DNA of 64,000 bases, from positions 124,001 to 188,000 of the forward strand of contig NZ_FTMA01000004.1 in the NCBI RefSeq assembly GCF_900155985.1. Reading direction: 5' to 3'. Of this stretch, positions 7,485 through 16,745 are shown one piece after another; position 1 is the stretch's first letter, and the number at the start of each line of letters is the position of its first letter. Made by a program: the position numbers and the translations under genes. The notes below the pieces were generated by a model. That model made no database searches. It was not told where the DNA came from and saw only the letters and a list, made by a program, of their open reading frames with translations. This stretch comes from Maribacter ulvicola. GTDB lineage: Bacteria > Bacteroidota > Bacteroidia > Flavobacteriales > Flavobacteriaceae.

Positions 7485-8645
7485 ATGCCTATATATCATA
7501 AACAGGGAGCGTTGCCACCAAAAAGGCATACGCAATTTAGAAAACCAGATGGTGAATTGTACTCAGAGCAATTGTTCGGTACTATTGGCTTTGACGGTAT
7601 GTCCTCTCTTTTATATCATCATAACAGACCAACAATGGTCAAAGAGATATTGAAGAGTACAGATGTTTCTCCAAAAATTGCTTTAGAGAAGAATATACGT
7701 TCGTTGAAACTAGTGAGTTTTAACGCTCCGCCGCAAGATGATTTTTTAGAAGCAAGAGAGCCACTTTTGGTCAATAGTGATATTGTGATCGGAGTTGCGG
7801 CACCTAGAAAATCGTTACTAGCATATTTTTATAAGAATACCGATGCCGATGAAATGTTGTTCATTCATAAAGGTACTGGTACATTAAGAACCATTTTTGG
7901 GCAGATTCATTTTGAGTATGGCGATTATTTAATTATTCCTAGGGGTACAATTTATCAGATTGATTTTGATGGTGAAGAAAATCGTATTTTGTATGCGGAA
8001 TCGTATTCACCAATTTATACGCCAAAAAGATATCGCAATTGGTTTGGGCAGTTATTGGAACATTCTCCGTTTTGTGAGCGCGATTATAAGTTGCCACAAA
8101 ATTTAGAAACTTTTACAGACACCGATGAACACTTGATAAAAGTAAAGAAGCAAGGTGTTATGCATGAAATGGTCTACATTGGGCATCCTTTCGATGTTGT
8201 CGGTTGGGATGGTTATAACTTCCCGTACGGATTCTCTATTCATAATTTTGAACCCATTACAGGAAGAATTCACCAACCGCCACCAGTGCATCAGACTTTT
8301 GAGACGAATGCTTTTGTCATTTGTTCGTTTGTGCCAAGGTTGTATGATTATCATCCGCAGTCCATACCGGCGCCTTACAATCATTCAAATATAGATTCTG
8401 ATGAAATGCTGTATTATGTAGACGGGGATTTTATGAGTAGAAATGGTGTGCAACCAGGTAATATATCCTTGCATCCCGCAGGTATACCCCATGGTCCCCA
8501 CCCAGGAGCAGCAGAACGAAGCATTGGTCAAAAAGGATCGGAAGAATTAGCGGTAATGATAGACACCTTTAAGCCGTTGATGGTTACTGAAAATGCCCTA
8601 AAACTAGATGATGGCGATTATTACAAATCTTGGTTAGAAAAATAA
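7485..8645 (+). CDS. hmgA: homogentisate 1,2-dioxygenase
   Basis: A 386-residue cupin-type iron dioxygenase that opens the homogentisate ring to maleylacetoacetate. Family blocks are NFEPITGRIHQPPPVHQTFET near residues 262-283, FVPRLYDYHPQSIPAPYNHSNIDSDE (in outline) and the metal-site segment HPAGIPHGPHPG near 330-341. The length is somewhat under the roughly 430 residues of proteobacterial and animal enzymes, as is usual for the Bacteroidetes form. It is the third gene of the tyrosine operon. Confidence 0.95.
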   Translation: MPIYHKQGALPPKRHTQFRKPDGELYSEQLFGTIGFDGMSSLLYHHNRPTMVKEILKSTDVSPKIALEKNIRSLKLVSFNAPPQDDFLEAREPLLVNSDIVIGVAAPRKSLLAYFYKNTDADEMLFIHKGTGTLRTIFGQIHFEYGDYLIIPRGTIYQIDFDGEENRILYAESYSPIYTPKRYRNWFGQLLEHSPFCERDYKLPQNLETFTDTDEHLIKVKKQGVMHEMVYIGHPFDVVGWDGYNFPYGFSIHNFEPITGRIHQPPPVHQTFETNAFVICSFVPRLYDYHPQSIPAPYNHSNIDSDEMLYYVDGDFMSRNGVQPGNISLHPAGIPHGPHPGAAERSIGQKGSEELAVMIDTFKPLMVTENALKLDDGDYYKSWLEK

Positions 8646-8656
8646 AACACACACAC

Positions 8657-9892
8657 TTGACAACACTACATACATGGGTTTCGGTACCCAAAAATTCAGA
8701 TTTTTCTATCTATAACCTTCCTTTTGGTATCTTCTCTATACATGAGCAAGCATCAAAAGCTGGTATTGCCATTGGCGAACAGATTGTTGATTTGGCAGCA
8801 GTATCGGAATTGGGTTTGTTAGATGTGGATGTAAAATATTTTAGAAAATCAACCTTAAATGAGTTTATTGCGCTAGGAAAGAAAATTACCAATAAAGTCC
8901 GGTTGGATATTCAAAAGTTGTTAACGATAGAGAATTCTCCGCTTAAAAATCACCCTGAGGTTTTTGTATTACAGAAAGATGCCAAAATGCATTTACCGGT
9001 ACATGTGGGCGACTATACCGATTTTTATTCCAGCATAGAACATGCTACCAATGTGGGCAAAATGTTTCGTGACCCAGAAAATGCCTTGTTGCCGAATTGG
9101 CGTCATATTCCTGTAGGGTATCATGGTCGTGCATCATCAATTGTAGTCAGTGGCACAAATATTCACAGACCAATGGGGCAGGTGAAAACTAACGAAATGG
9201 AAACGCCAGTTTTCAAAGCCTCTGGGAAATTGGATTTTGAATTGGAAATGGGGTTCGTAGTTGGTAAAAGTACAGCACTAGGCGAACGCGTTTCCACTAA
9301 AGACGCGGCTGAGCATATTTTTGGCTTGGTATTGTTCAATGACTGGTCGGCAAGAGATATTCAGAAATGGGAATACGTGCCTTTAGGTCCTTTTTTAGGA
9401 AAAAGCTTTGCATCATCTATGTCACCTTGGATTGTTACGCTAGAAGCCCTAGAACCATTTAAAGTTCAAGGTCCGGAACAGCAACCGGAAGTCCTGTCGT
9501 ATTTAGCGTACGAGGGAAATAAAAATTATGATATTCAGTTAGAAGTAGCAATGTCTTCATCAACTTCAGATGAAACTATCATTAACACATCTAACTTCAA
9601 ATATATGTATTGGAATATGATGCAGCAATTGGCGCACCATACCGTAAACGGATGCAATATTAATGTAGGTGATGTCATGGCGTCTGGAACCATTTCAGGA
9701 AAAGATGAAAGTTCTTACGGCTCGTTATTGGAAATCTCTTGGGGCGGAAAAAAACCACTTGAATTAAAAGATGGAAGCAAACGTACATTTATAGAAGATA
9801 ATGATACAGTAATTATTCGAGGGTTCGCAGAAAAAGAAGGTAAGAGAGTAGGATTTGGAGAGGTTAGCGGAACCATTTTACCAAGTAAATAA
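8657..9892 (+). CDS. fahA: fumarylacetoacetase (TTG start)
   Basis: Fumarylacetoacetate hydrolase, the last step of tyrosine breakdown, giving fumarate and acetoacetate. The frame has no ATG near its beginning. A TTG at 8630 would overlap the end of hmgA, while the TTG at 8657 gives an N-terminus (TTLHTWVSVPKNSDFSIYN) that matches the family's WVPVP...SDFP start, so it is chosen. Conserved blocks are DYTDFYSSIEHATNVGKMFR, NWRHIPVGYHGRASS, the metal-site DFELEMGFVVG and LFNDWSARDIQKWEYVPLG. A separate maleylacetoacetate isomerase gene is not in the window. Confidence 0.92.
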   Translation: MTTLHTWVSVPKNSDFSIYNLPFGIFSIHEQASKAGIAIGEQIVDLAAVSELGLLDVDVKYFRKSTLNEFIALGKKITNKVRLDIQKLLTIENSPLKNHPEVFVLQKDAKMHLPVHVGDYTDFYSSIEHATNVGKMFRDPENALLPNWRHIPVGYHGRASSIVVSGTNIHRPMGQVKTNEMETPVFKASGKLDFELEMGFVVGKSTALGERVSTKDAAEHIFGLVLFNDWSARDIQKWEYVPLGPFLGKSFASSMSPWIVTLEALEPFKVQGPEQQPEVLSYLAYEGNKNYDIQLEVAMSSSTSDETIINTSNFKYMYWNMMQQLAHHTVNGCNINVGDVMASGTISGKDESSYGSLLEISWGGKKPLELKDGSKRTFIEDNDTVIIRGFAEKEGKRVGFGEVSGTILPSK

Positions 9893-9922
9893 AATATACA
9901 ATCCACAGTAGAAGATTATAGT

Positions 9923-10813
9923 ATGTCAAATAACGAAGAAATTAATTCTATAGATCCAAATAGCATTTCTCAACAAGAATTACACGGGTATTTATTATCT
10001 GCCGTAGCGCCAAGACCTATTTGTTTTGCTAGTACTATTGATAAAGAAGGGAATGTGAATCTGAGTCCGTTTAGCTATTTTAATCTCTTTAGTGTAAATC
10101 CGCCAATGATGGTTTTTTCACCTTCAAGAAGAGGTAGGGATAATACCACTAAACATACCTTGGAGAATGTGTTGGAGGTAAAAGAAACAGTGATTAATAT
10201 TGTGAATTTTGATATGGTAGAGCAAATGTCATTATCAAGTACCGAATATGGTGACGGTGTAAATGAATTTGTAAAAGCAGGATTTACGCAAGTACCGAGT
10301 GATAAGGTTCAGCCACCAAAAGTAGGAGAGGCTCCCGTTGCATTTGAGTGTGTGGTAGATCAAGTAATTGCATTAGGTGACGGACCGGGAGCAGGTAATT
10401 TGGTGCTAGCCAAAGTGGTTCAGATTCACGTAAAGAAAGCCTTTTTAGATGCCGAAGGAAAATTAGATACTCCTAAATTAGATTTAGTAGCACGCATGGG
10501 GGGAAATTGGTATTGTAGAGCTAGCGGTAATGCTTTGTTTGAAATTCCAAAACCAATACGCACCCTTGGAATAGGAGTTGATATGCTGCCAGAAGCTGTA
10601 CAGAACAGTATGGTGTTAACCGGGAATAATTTAGGAAGATTAGGCAATTTAGAGCAATTGCCGACAAAGGAAGAAATTGCAAAAATTGCGGAACACCCTG
10701 AGGTAACATCTATTTTAAACGGTGAAGAAGATATTATTGCTTTGCACAAGCTAGCGCAAGAATGGTTGGCCCATGACAAACCTGAAGATGCTTTGGCCTT
10801 GTTGCATTTATAA
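9923..10813 (+). CDS. flavin reductase-like FMN-binding split-barrel protein
   Basis: A 296-residue protein. The first 200 residues form a flavin-reductase-like split barrel: SAVAPRPICFASTIDKEGNVNLSPFSYFNLFS near residues 27-58, then FSPSRRGRDNTTKHTLENV and the typical GEAPVAFEC segment. The last 90 residues are a helical extension without a clear family. It lies 30 bases after fahA and ends one base from the convergent CDF gene, so it looks like the last gene of the tyrosine operon. The family binds FMN and often reduces flavin for a partner oxygenase, but no flavin monooxygenase is present here. Its step in tyrosine catabolism is not established. Confidence 0.8.
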   Translation: MSNNEEINSIDPNSISQQELHGYLLSAVAPRPICFASTIDKEGNVNLSPFSYFNLFSVNPPMMVFSPSRRGRDNTTKHTLENVLEVKETVINIVNFDMVEQMSLSSTEYGDGVNEFVKAGFTQVPSDKVQPPKVGEAPVAFECVVDQVIALGDGPGAGNLVLAKVVQIHVKKAFLDAEGKLDTPKLDLVARMGGNWYCRASGNALFEIPKPIRTLGIGVDMLPEAVQNSMVLTGNNLGRLGNLEQLPTKEEIAKIAEHPEVTSILNGEEDIIALHKLAQEWLAHDKPEDALALLHL

Positions 10814-10814
10814 T

Positions 10815-11687
10815 TTATAGACTATCTGGCTCAATATGAATTAAAATATGCTCTAAATTAGGGATGGTTTCATTTAAATAGTCTTTTAGGCGATGGGCAA
10901 TATCATGACCTTCAATGACAGTTATATTGCCATTTACCATAGCATGTAAGTCGACATGAAATTTCATTCCAGCTTTACGAATAAAACATTTTTCGGTACC
11001 CGTTATACCAGGAACCTCTAAAGATTTAATACGTATCTCTTTTAAGAGGTCATCATAACGTTGTTCGTCCATTATTTCTCCTAAAGCAGGTCTTAGAATT
11101 AGGTAGCTGTTATACAGGATAAATCCTGATGCCATAAGGGCGGCCCAATCATCTGCGGTTTCATAACCTTTGCCAAGTATTACGGCAATAGAAATGCCGA
11201 TAAATGCCATTATAGAGGTAATGGCATCACTTCTATGGTGCCAAGCATCTGCTTTTAAAGAGGTACTATTGGTTTCTTTACTTTTTTTAATAACGATACG
11301 GTACGAGGTTTCCTTCCATACGATTATCAATCCAAGCACAATTAACGTCCATGGTTTTGGTACTTTATGCGGAGTCTGTATGTTTTCTATACTTTCATAA
11401 GCGATTATTGTGGCAGAAACCACTAAAAATGCGACCACTAAAAATGTAATTATAGGTTCTATTTTTCCGTGTCCGTATGGGTGGTTTTCATCGGCAGGTC
11501 TTTTGGCATATTTAAAACCTAAGAGTATCAGAACTGAGGAGAAAATATCTGTGGTAGATTCAATGGCATCTGCAATAAGAGCATAAGAATTACCAAAAAA
11601 ACCGGCAAAACCTTTGATTAAAGCTAGGAAAATGTTGCCGATAATGCTGAAATATGTGGTTTTAATTGCGGTTTGCTCAATGCTCAT
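10815..11687 (-). CDS. cation diffusion facilitator metal exporter
   Basis: A 290-residue CDF protein with six membrane helices and a cytoplasmic C-terminal domain. Metal-site motifs are present: ADAIESTTD in helix 2 (D-x-x-x-x-x-x-D type), HPYGHGKIEP in the loop before helix 3, and KADAWHHRSDA in helix 5 (HxxxD). The C-terminal region (KCFIRKAGMKFHVDLHAMV, IEGHDIAHRLKDYL) is the dimerising ferredoxin-like domain. The HxxxD site favours Zn/Co or Fe/Mn, and the ion is not certain. It faces the tyrosine operon convergently. Confidence 0.9.
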   Translation of the reverse strand: MSIEQTAIKTTYFSIIGNIFLALIKGFAGFFGNSYALIADAIESTTDIFSSVLILLGFKYAKRPADENHPYGHGKIEPIITFLVVAFLVVSATIIAYESIENIQTPHKVPKPWTLIVLGLIIVWKETSYRIVIKKSKETNSTSLKADAWHHRSDAITSIMAFIGISIAVILGKGYETADDWAALMASGFILYNSYLILRPALGEIMDEQRYDDLLKEIRIKSLEVPGITGTEKCFIRKAGMKFHVDLHAMVNGNITVIEGHDIAHRLKDYLNETIPNLEHILIHIEPDSL

Positions 11688-11754
11688 TTAGCAAAGGTAG
11701 TATACTAATATACTCATGGTAGCTTTTTAATTTCAATTTAAGTTTTTAAATACT

Positions 11755-12297
11755 TTATAACGCTTGTTCATACGCCCCCTTCAGCCAAGAAACTAACTCC
11801 TCATTAACTTGGCTAGTATCTGTTAGTTGTACTCGGTGGGTGCACATACTGCCAAAAGGTCCAGAATCTTCTAGACGGTCCGTGGTGGGTTTATCTTTAA
11901 TTTTGAGACCTAAGTCAATTCTTGTTTTCGTAGCTGGTTTTAATAATGCGAATTGCTTTTTTCGAATAATACTAACGGTAGTTTTCTTTGGAGTAATCGT
12001 AACATCATCACCAAATGTCGTCACTGTATTTAAAATAGCGTCGTAAATAGGGAGTAAGTTTTCCTTGCCTTTATATTGTAGTTCAACAAGGTCTGCTGGT
12101 GTATTATTTTCTTCTTTAGATAAGGTGACAATTGTGTTTGCAAAGCCATGTGTAACTCCGTGCTCCTTCTTTAGAAAGTTGACACCTTCAGAATGTTTAG
12201 CAAAAGTTTTTGTTTTGAGAATAGACGTCCATTCGCTTAAAGATTTGCCTGTTTTCTCGGGCATATTATCAATCATGGTTTGCAGTGCCTTTACCAT
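11755..12297 (-). CDS. DUF4287/DUF5655 two-domain protein
   Basis: A 180-residue soluble protein. Residues 1-60 (MVKALQTMIDNMPEKTGKSL, then FLKKEHGVTHGFANTIVTLS) match the DUF4287 helical domain, in which a Lys/His-rich helix precedes HGF(A/N). Residues 80-178 (LLPIYDAILNTVTTFGDDV, KKTTVSIIRKKQFALLKPAT, RIDLGLKI) match DUF5655. Both domains are often found together in Bacteroidetes and Actinobacteria, with unknown function. It is alone, upstream of the CDF gene on the same strand. Confidence 0.7.
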   Translation of the reverse strand: MVKALQTMIDNMPEKTGKSLSEWTSILKTKTFAKHSEGVNFLKKEHGVTHGFANTIVTLSKEENNTPADLVELQYKGKENLLPIYDAILNTVTTFGDDVTITPKKTTVSIIRKKQFALLKPATKTRIDLGLKIKDKPTTDRLEDSGPFGSMCTHRVQLTDTSQVNEELVSWLKGAYEQAL

Positions 12298-12548
12298 ATT
12301 CTTAGGGATTGGTTGAGAACATCAATTTACAAAAAAAGTAGTTTTTTCCAATACTTGAAGGTAAACGAAAATGGCAACTTTCTTTTAAGCACTAGATGTT
12401 TACTATTCACATACTAAAATGGTTGATTTTAGTATTCTTTAATTAGCGGACAGTTTATAATTATTTGTTCGTAATAAAGTTTTGTGCAGATAGCACATCT
12501 TATTTGGTTATAGGATTGTAGTACCAGAATTGAGCAAGAGTATTTTGC

Positions 12549-13271
12549 CTATTCACTAAAAAAGAATTCATGTAACTCTATTAAACTACCTCGCTTTATT
12601 TGAACTAAATCTCTGGTGTCTTTAAGAAAAATACCTAATGACTTTTCATTGTAAATAAATTTCATTTCATTAGAATAATCAGTAACAACGTACATATCTC
12701 CTGTAAGTTGATAGAAGGGTATTGTTAATTTGCTTTTTAATTTTACCCCTTTATTAACAATTTTTCCTTCCGTTAAAGTTGACCGTATAAGGTGGTTGTC
12801 TTTTTCGCCTGAAGCTACTTTTACATAAGATACCATCATATTGGTCCATTCTGTTTCATCTATTAAAAACCATTTTACCTTATTAAAATCTATTCCATAT
12901 TCATTGATCCAACCGTGACTTGTAAATCCTAGTAATACTTGTTTTTTACCGTCTAATTCTGGTTTGTTATTGGGTGTAAATTCTTGAATCTTAAAAGTGA
13001 TAACCGATGTCGATGACATATCTTTAAGTTTCTTTCCTTGAAAATCAACTGTTTTAAGCGAAAAATTATTAATGTTCGGGTTGTTTGCCAATAACCATTC
13101 CGTAGCTGTAAGTTCAGCACGTTCTTTCATTTGCTCAACAGCTGCTACGCCTGCACCTATTGCAGCTAGGGCTCCTACGGCACCCGCTATTGCGACACCT
13201 TTATCTTGTGCCGTGTTTTTGTTAGGAATTAAAATAGAGAGAATAATTAAGAAGGGAATTAATTTTTGCAT
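12549..13271 (-). CDS. exported protein, unknown function
   Basis: A 240-residue protein with an N-terminal signal peptide (MQKLIPFLIILSILIPNKNT, cleavage near Ala-Gln-Asp at 21-23). A Gly/Ala-rich helix follows (GVAIAGAVGALAAIGAGVAAVEQM), which could be a second membrane or glycine-zipper segment. The rest is mostly beta-strand in character and carries no motif I recognise. Flanking gaps of about 210-250 bases suggest its own transcript. Confidence 0.6.
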   Translation of the reverse strand: MQKLIPFLIILSILIPNKNTAQDKGVAIAGAVGALAAIGAGVAAVEQMKERAELTATEWLLANNPNINNFSLKTVDFQGKKLKDMSSTSVITFKIQEFTPNNKPELDGKKQVLLGFTSHGWINEYGIDFNKVKWFLIDETEWTNMMVSYVKVASGEKDNHLIRSTLTEGKIVNKGVKLKSKLTIPFYQLTGDMYVVTDYSNEMKFIYNEKSLGIFLKDTRDLVQIKRGSLIELHEFFFSE

Positions 13272-13480
13272 GATTTATTTAAGTTGGATTATTTTTTTGA
13301 TAATAATAGGCCATACCCACCAAATCGGATAGTTCCCCCGAAATACCTTTTCAGTAGGATGGCCATAGCATTATATATAATTATTTGTGGTTGGTATTAT
13401 TAACTATTAGTAAACAGTTTCAAACCTAACACCATAAAATAGATTTTCATTACGGTTTCCCGTAAGTGACGGTATTTATT

Positions 13481-14146
13481 TTAAATTAGGCCTAAATCCT
13501 TTACAATTGCTACAAGGTGTATGGCATTATTTGCATTAAACTTAATACGTAGTTTATTCAACCGCTTTTCAATAGAGCTTAAACTGGCAGGAGAAATATT
13601 TTCCTTCCTGTATAACGCACTAATTTCATCTTGTGACAATCCCTTACTTAAATTTTCTAAAAGCGAAATGTCATAGTCGTCAATTTCTAGTTCGTTTTCA
13701 CTGCTAAAAGCATTAGAAACTTCAGGAGATAAAAATATACCGTCATTTGAAACTTCAGTAATCGCCAAGGTCAAGTTTTTTAAACCTGATCTACTTTTAC
13801 AAACATAGGCATCTATATGTTGTTGAATAAAAAGAGTACGCACGGCCTGAAGTCTGTCTTCAACAGAGTATACAATTACTTTTAACTTTGGAAAATCTGC
13901 CTTTAATTTTTCAACTAAGGCCTGACCTGAAGGATATTTTTGAGACCTATGGTCTTCTTGGAAGGAAAGGTCAGATATTACCAAATCAAATGGGTCACCA
14001 TCTATATCAGCTCTAGTTACTTTCAAGTATGCATCATCACAATATTGTACTTGGTCAATTTCTTGAACACCTAATTCGGTCAGTAATGAAAATACACCTT
14101 TGTTGATGTCTTCCATATCTTCCGCAATTAAAACTTTTTTGAACAT
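13481..14146 (-). CDS. LuxR/NarL-like response regulator
   Basis: A 221-residue two-component regulator. The receiver domain (1-130) has AEDMEDI in the acidic pocket, the phosphoacceptor Asp in DLVISDLSF near residue 61, and Lys in YVCKSRSG. The C-terminal 70 residues form a helix-turn-helix of LuxR-like type (LSKGLSQDEISALYRKENIS, SIEKRLNKLRIKFNANN), though it lacks the usual GxxNKEIA wording. It starts 3 bases after the end of the histidine kinase, which is its evident partner. Confidence 0.88.
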   Translation of the reverse strand: MFKKVLIAEDMEDINKGVFSLLTELGVQEIDQVQYCDDAYLKVTRADIDGDPFDLVISDLSFQEDHRSQKYPSGQALVEKLKADFPKLKVIVYSVEDRLQAVRTLFIQQHIDAYVCKSRSGLKNLTLAITEVSNDGIFLSPEVSNAFSSENELEIDDYDISLLENLSKGLSQDEISALYRKENISPASLSSIEKRLNKLRIKFNANNAIHLVAIVKDLGLI

Positions 14147-14149
14147 GCC

Positions 14150-15814
14150 TTAAATTATTATTGATGCCTTAAAGCCATCACCTTGCTTAGATTCAAATTT
14201 AATAGTTCCATTTAAAGAAGCGATACGGGATTCCGTATGTTGTAGGCCATTTTTTTTAAAAAGATCACAACCAACGCCATTATCACGATAAATTATGTGC
14301 ATTTTAGATCCTTCTTTTTGGAAAACCAAGGTAACAAAGGTTGCTTGGCTATGTTTGCGCATATTGGTCATAAGTTCTTGTAAAACCCTATATATAGCGG
14401 TTTTTTTAAGTTCAGAGATGTTTTCCCATGGCATTTTAGAAAGGTTTCGGGTAATTACATTAACATTGTTATTCTTATAACCAAGCAGTAAATCATTTAA
14501 TTGTAAACCAAAGTCTTTTCTTAAGTCAATTGCACTATTTTCTCGAGAAATGTCTCTTGTTTTGGTATAAATTTTTTCCATTTCGTCCAAAATAGTATTG
14601 TCAAGGTCTAAATTGTTCTCAAGAGAAGTCATTACTTTATACATATCGTTAGCTACTTCATCATGTACTTTTTTAGCAATTCTAGTTTCGGTTTTATAGA
14701 TTTCTTCAATTTTAGCTTTGCGATATCTGTTTCTATAGATAAAGTAAGAACCTATTAAAATCAGAAAAATAATTAAAGCCAGTGATTGGTAAGCCAATCG
14801 CTTACGAGATTCAATTTCCTGAAGCAGAATACTGGCTTGGGTTTTCTTTTGTTCTTCGGCAACATTATATTTTAGAAAAGCATTTTTGTTTTCTGCAACT
14901 TGTTTTGCATTGGCAATACTATCTGTCAGTTTTTTGTATTCATGAATTAACGGATTTTTGTCCATATTCATAAGCGTAGAGATGGCATCTAGTTTGAAGG
15001 AGCTACTATTTATTTTATCTGATAGAGCTAAGGCCTCTTTGGCATATGCTACTGCTTTGACCGTGTCTTTTCTATCTAAATAGTATTCAGCTAAATGGGT
15101 ATTGCTTGCATGTAGACCAATGAAATCATGGTTTTTTTTTCGTAACTGTAAAGCATACTTTAAGTTGGGTAAACCTTCTGGTAGATTTAATTTTGATTGT
15201 ACATGGCCTAAATTATCAGCTACTAACCCAATTTGATTGTCATCTTTTAGTTCCAAACGTTTTGCAAAAAGGAAGGAGTGAATAGTTAGGGCGCTTTTGT
15301 AATCATGTAAATCTTTATATATATTGGCTTTGTTATTTAGAATAACCACGCTGTCCTTTAATTTGTTAGCTATCGCTAAAGCCTTATCAAAAGTTTTTAT
15401 GGCTTCTTTAGGATTATTGGAAGTTCTATAAATTCTACCTAGCTGATTGTATAGCCCAACTCTTGAGTTAATTAAAGTGTCTTTTGAAGACATGGATTCA
15501 ATTAAGTTAATAGCTTCTACAACATGGTTTTCACTACTAAAGTTATTTCCTATTTTAAATTCTGCAATGGATAGAAGTCTTAAATCATAAATAGCGTTTA
15601 AAGTATCATTTAGTTCTAGGTCTATTTCTTTTTTTCTTGTGTAATAATGAATCCCTGACGGTAAGTCTTGTGGATGAGCAGGCTGTAAAATGGCTTGTCG
15701 ATATAATCTAGAACTATCAGAAGATATTTGTGCTATTGCATTTAATGACAAGAAAAAAGTCATAAAAGCGAAACAAAGAAAGTGTAGGAGGAATGAAACT
15801 TTTTTGTATTTCAT
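14150..15814 (-). CDS. TPR-containing sensor histidine kinase (DesK/NarX type)
   Basis: A 554-residue kinase: signal peptide (1-29), a TPR-rich periplasmic part (about 30-310), a coiled stretch, one membrane helix near residues 350-368, a HisKA_3-type segment with KKVHDEVANDMYKV (His near 393), and a C-terminal HATPase (LMTNMRKHSQA, DNGVGCD, GLQHTESRIASLNG). The short second half is usual for this class. It is translated just ahead of its response regulator. The periplasmic TPR signal is unknown. Confidence 0.88.
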   Translation of the reverse strand: MKYKKVSFLLHFLCFAFMTFFLSLNAIAQISSDSSRLYRQAILQPAHPQDLPSGIHYYTRKKEIDLELNDTLNAIYDLRLLSIAEFKIGNNFSSENHVVEAINLIESMSSKDTLINSRVGLYNQLGRIYRTSNNPKEAIKTFDKALAIANKLKDSVVILNNKANIYKDLHDYKSALTIHSFLFAKRLELKDDNQIGLVADNLGHVQSKLNLPEGLPNLKYALQLRKKNHDFIGLHASNTHLAEYYLDRKDTVKAVAYAKEALALSDKINSSSFKLDAISTLMNMDKNPLIHEYKKLTDSIANAKQVAENKNAFLKYNVAEEQKKTQASILLQEIESRKRLAYQSLALIIFLILIGSYFIYRNRYRKAKIEEIYKTETRIAKKVHDEVANDMYKVMTSLENNLDLDNTILDEMEKIYTKTRDISRENSAIDLRKDFGLQLNDLLLGYKNNNVNVITRNLSKMPWENISELKKTAIYRVLQELMTNMRKHSQATFVTLVFQKEGSKMHIIYRDNGVGCDLFKKNGLQHTESRIASLNGTIKFESKQGDGFKASIII

Positions 15815-16067
15815 TCCTCTAATGTAGAAACTTTTTAGGTAATATTATTCTAATATGGGCTTAGTTCAGCTTCTTTAAATATATAGCTCTGAATATGAAT
15901 TAGTTAATTAATTTGGGGTTAAAAATTGATATTAGAAAAAAATGAAAGAGCACAAAACCATAGCGTAATGCTTAAGTTTAAATGCTCTTTACCAACTAAC
16001 AACTTAAATATGCACTTTTAATATAGGGCACTCTATGGTTTAAACCATGCAGTGAAACCTTTATACT

Positions 16068-16736
16068 TTATGCTCTCAGTTTTTTAATTTTCGCCAATGT
16101 ATCTTTTACCAAAGTTTCTAGACCTGCATAATCTTTATTTGCTAAAATATCTTTACTAATCAATTTTGATCCCATACCAACACAAGTAACTCCGGCATCA
16201 AACCAACCTTTTAAATTGTCCTCATCTGTACTAACACCACCTGTAGGCATAATGCTTGTCCAAGGTTGAGGTCCTTTAATTCCTTTTACAAAACCGGGTC
16301 CGTAAAGAGAACCAGGGAATAATTTTACTATTTCACATCCCATTTCTTCGGCCTTATTGATTTCGGTCAATGAACCACAGCCGGGAGACCATAACACTTT
16401 TCTACGGTTACAAACTATGGCAATGTCTTCTCTTAAAGAAGGGGTTACAATAAAGTTTGCGCCTATTGACATATAGTACGAAGCAGCGGCAGCATCGGTG
16501 ATAGATCCTACACCCATGATCATACCGGGTAAATTTTTTATTGCATACTTGTTCAATTCAGAAAATACTTCAAAAGCGAAATCGCCACGAGCGGTAAACT
16601 CCATTAAACGAGCACCACCATCATAACAAGCTTGTAAAATCTTTTTACCTAACTCAATGTCTGGGTGATAGAATAAAGGTACCATACCAGATTCCTTCAT
16701 TACATTTGCTACTTCTATTCTTGAATATTGTGCCAT
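16068..16736 (-). CDS. eda: 2-keto-3-deoxy-6-phosphogluconate aldolase
   Basis: A 222-residue class I aldolase that splits KDPG into pyruvate and glyceraldehyde-3-phosphate, the end of the alginate monomer pathway. Seen are GGARLMEFTARGDFAFEVF (catalytic Glu), the GVGSITDAAAA block, TPSLREDI, and the Schiff-base lysine in VKLFPGSLYGPGF near residue 140, followed by PTGGV. It is the last gene of the kdgK-pfk-eda run, 9 bases after the PFK gene. The two upstream genes fix its role in KDG use. Confidence 0.93.
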   Translation of the reverse strand: MAQYSRIEVANVMKESGMVPLFYHPDIELGKKILQACYDGGARLMEFTARGDFAFEVFSELNKYAIKNLPGMIMGVGSITDAAAASYYMSIGANFIVTPSLREDIAIVCNRRKVLWSPGCGSLTEINKAEEMGCEIVKLFPGSLYGPGFVKGIKGPQPWTSIMPTGGVSTDEDNLKGWFDAGVTCVGMGSKLISKDILANKDYAGLETLVKDTLAKIKKLRA

Positions 16737-16745
16737 TTGATTTTT

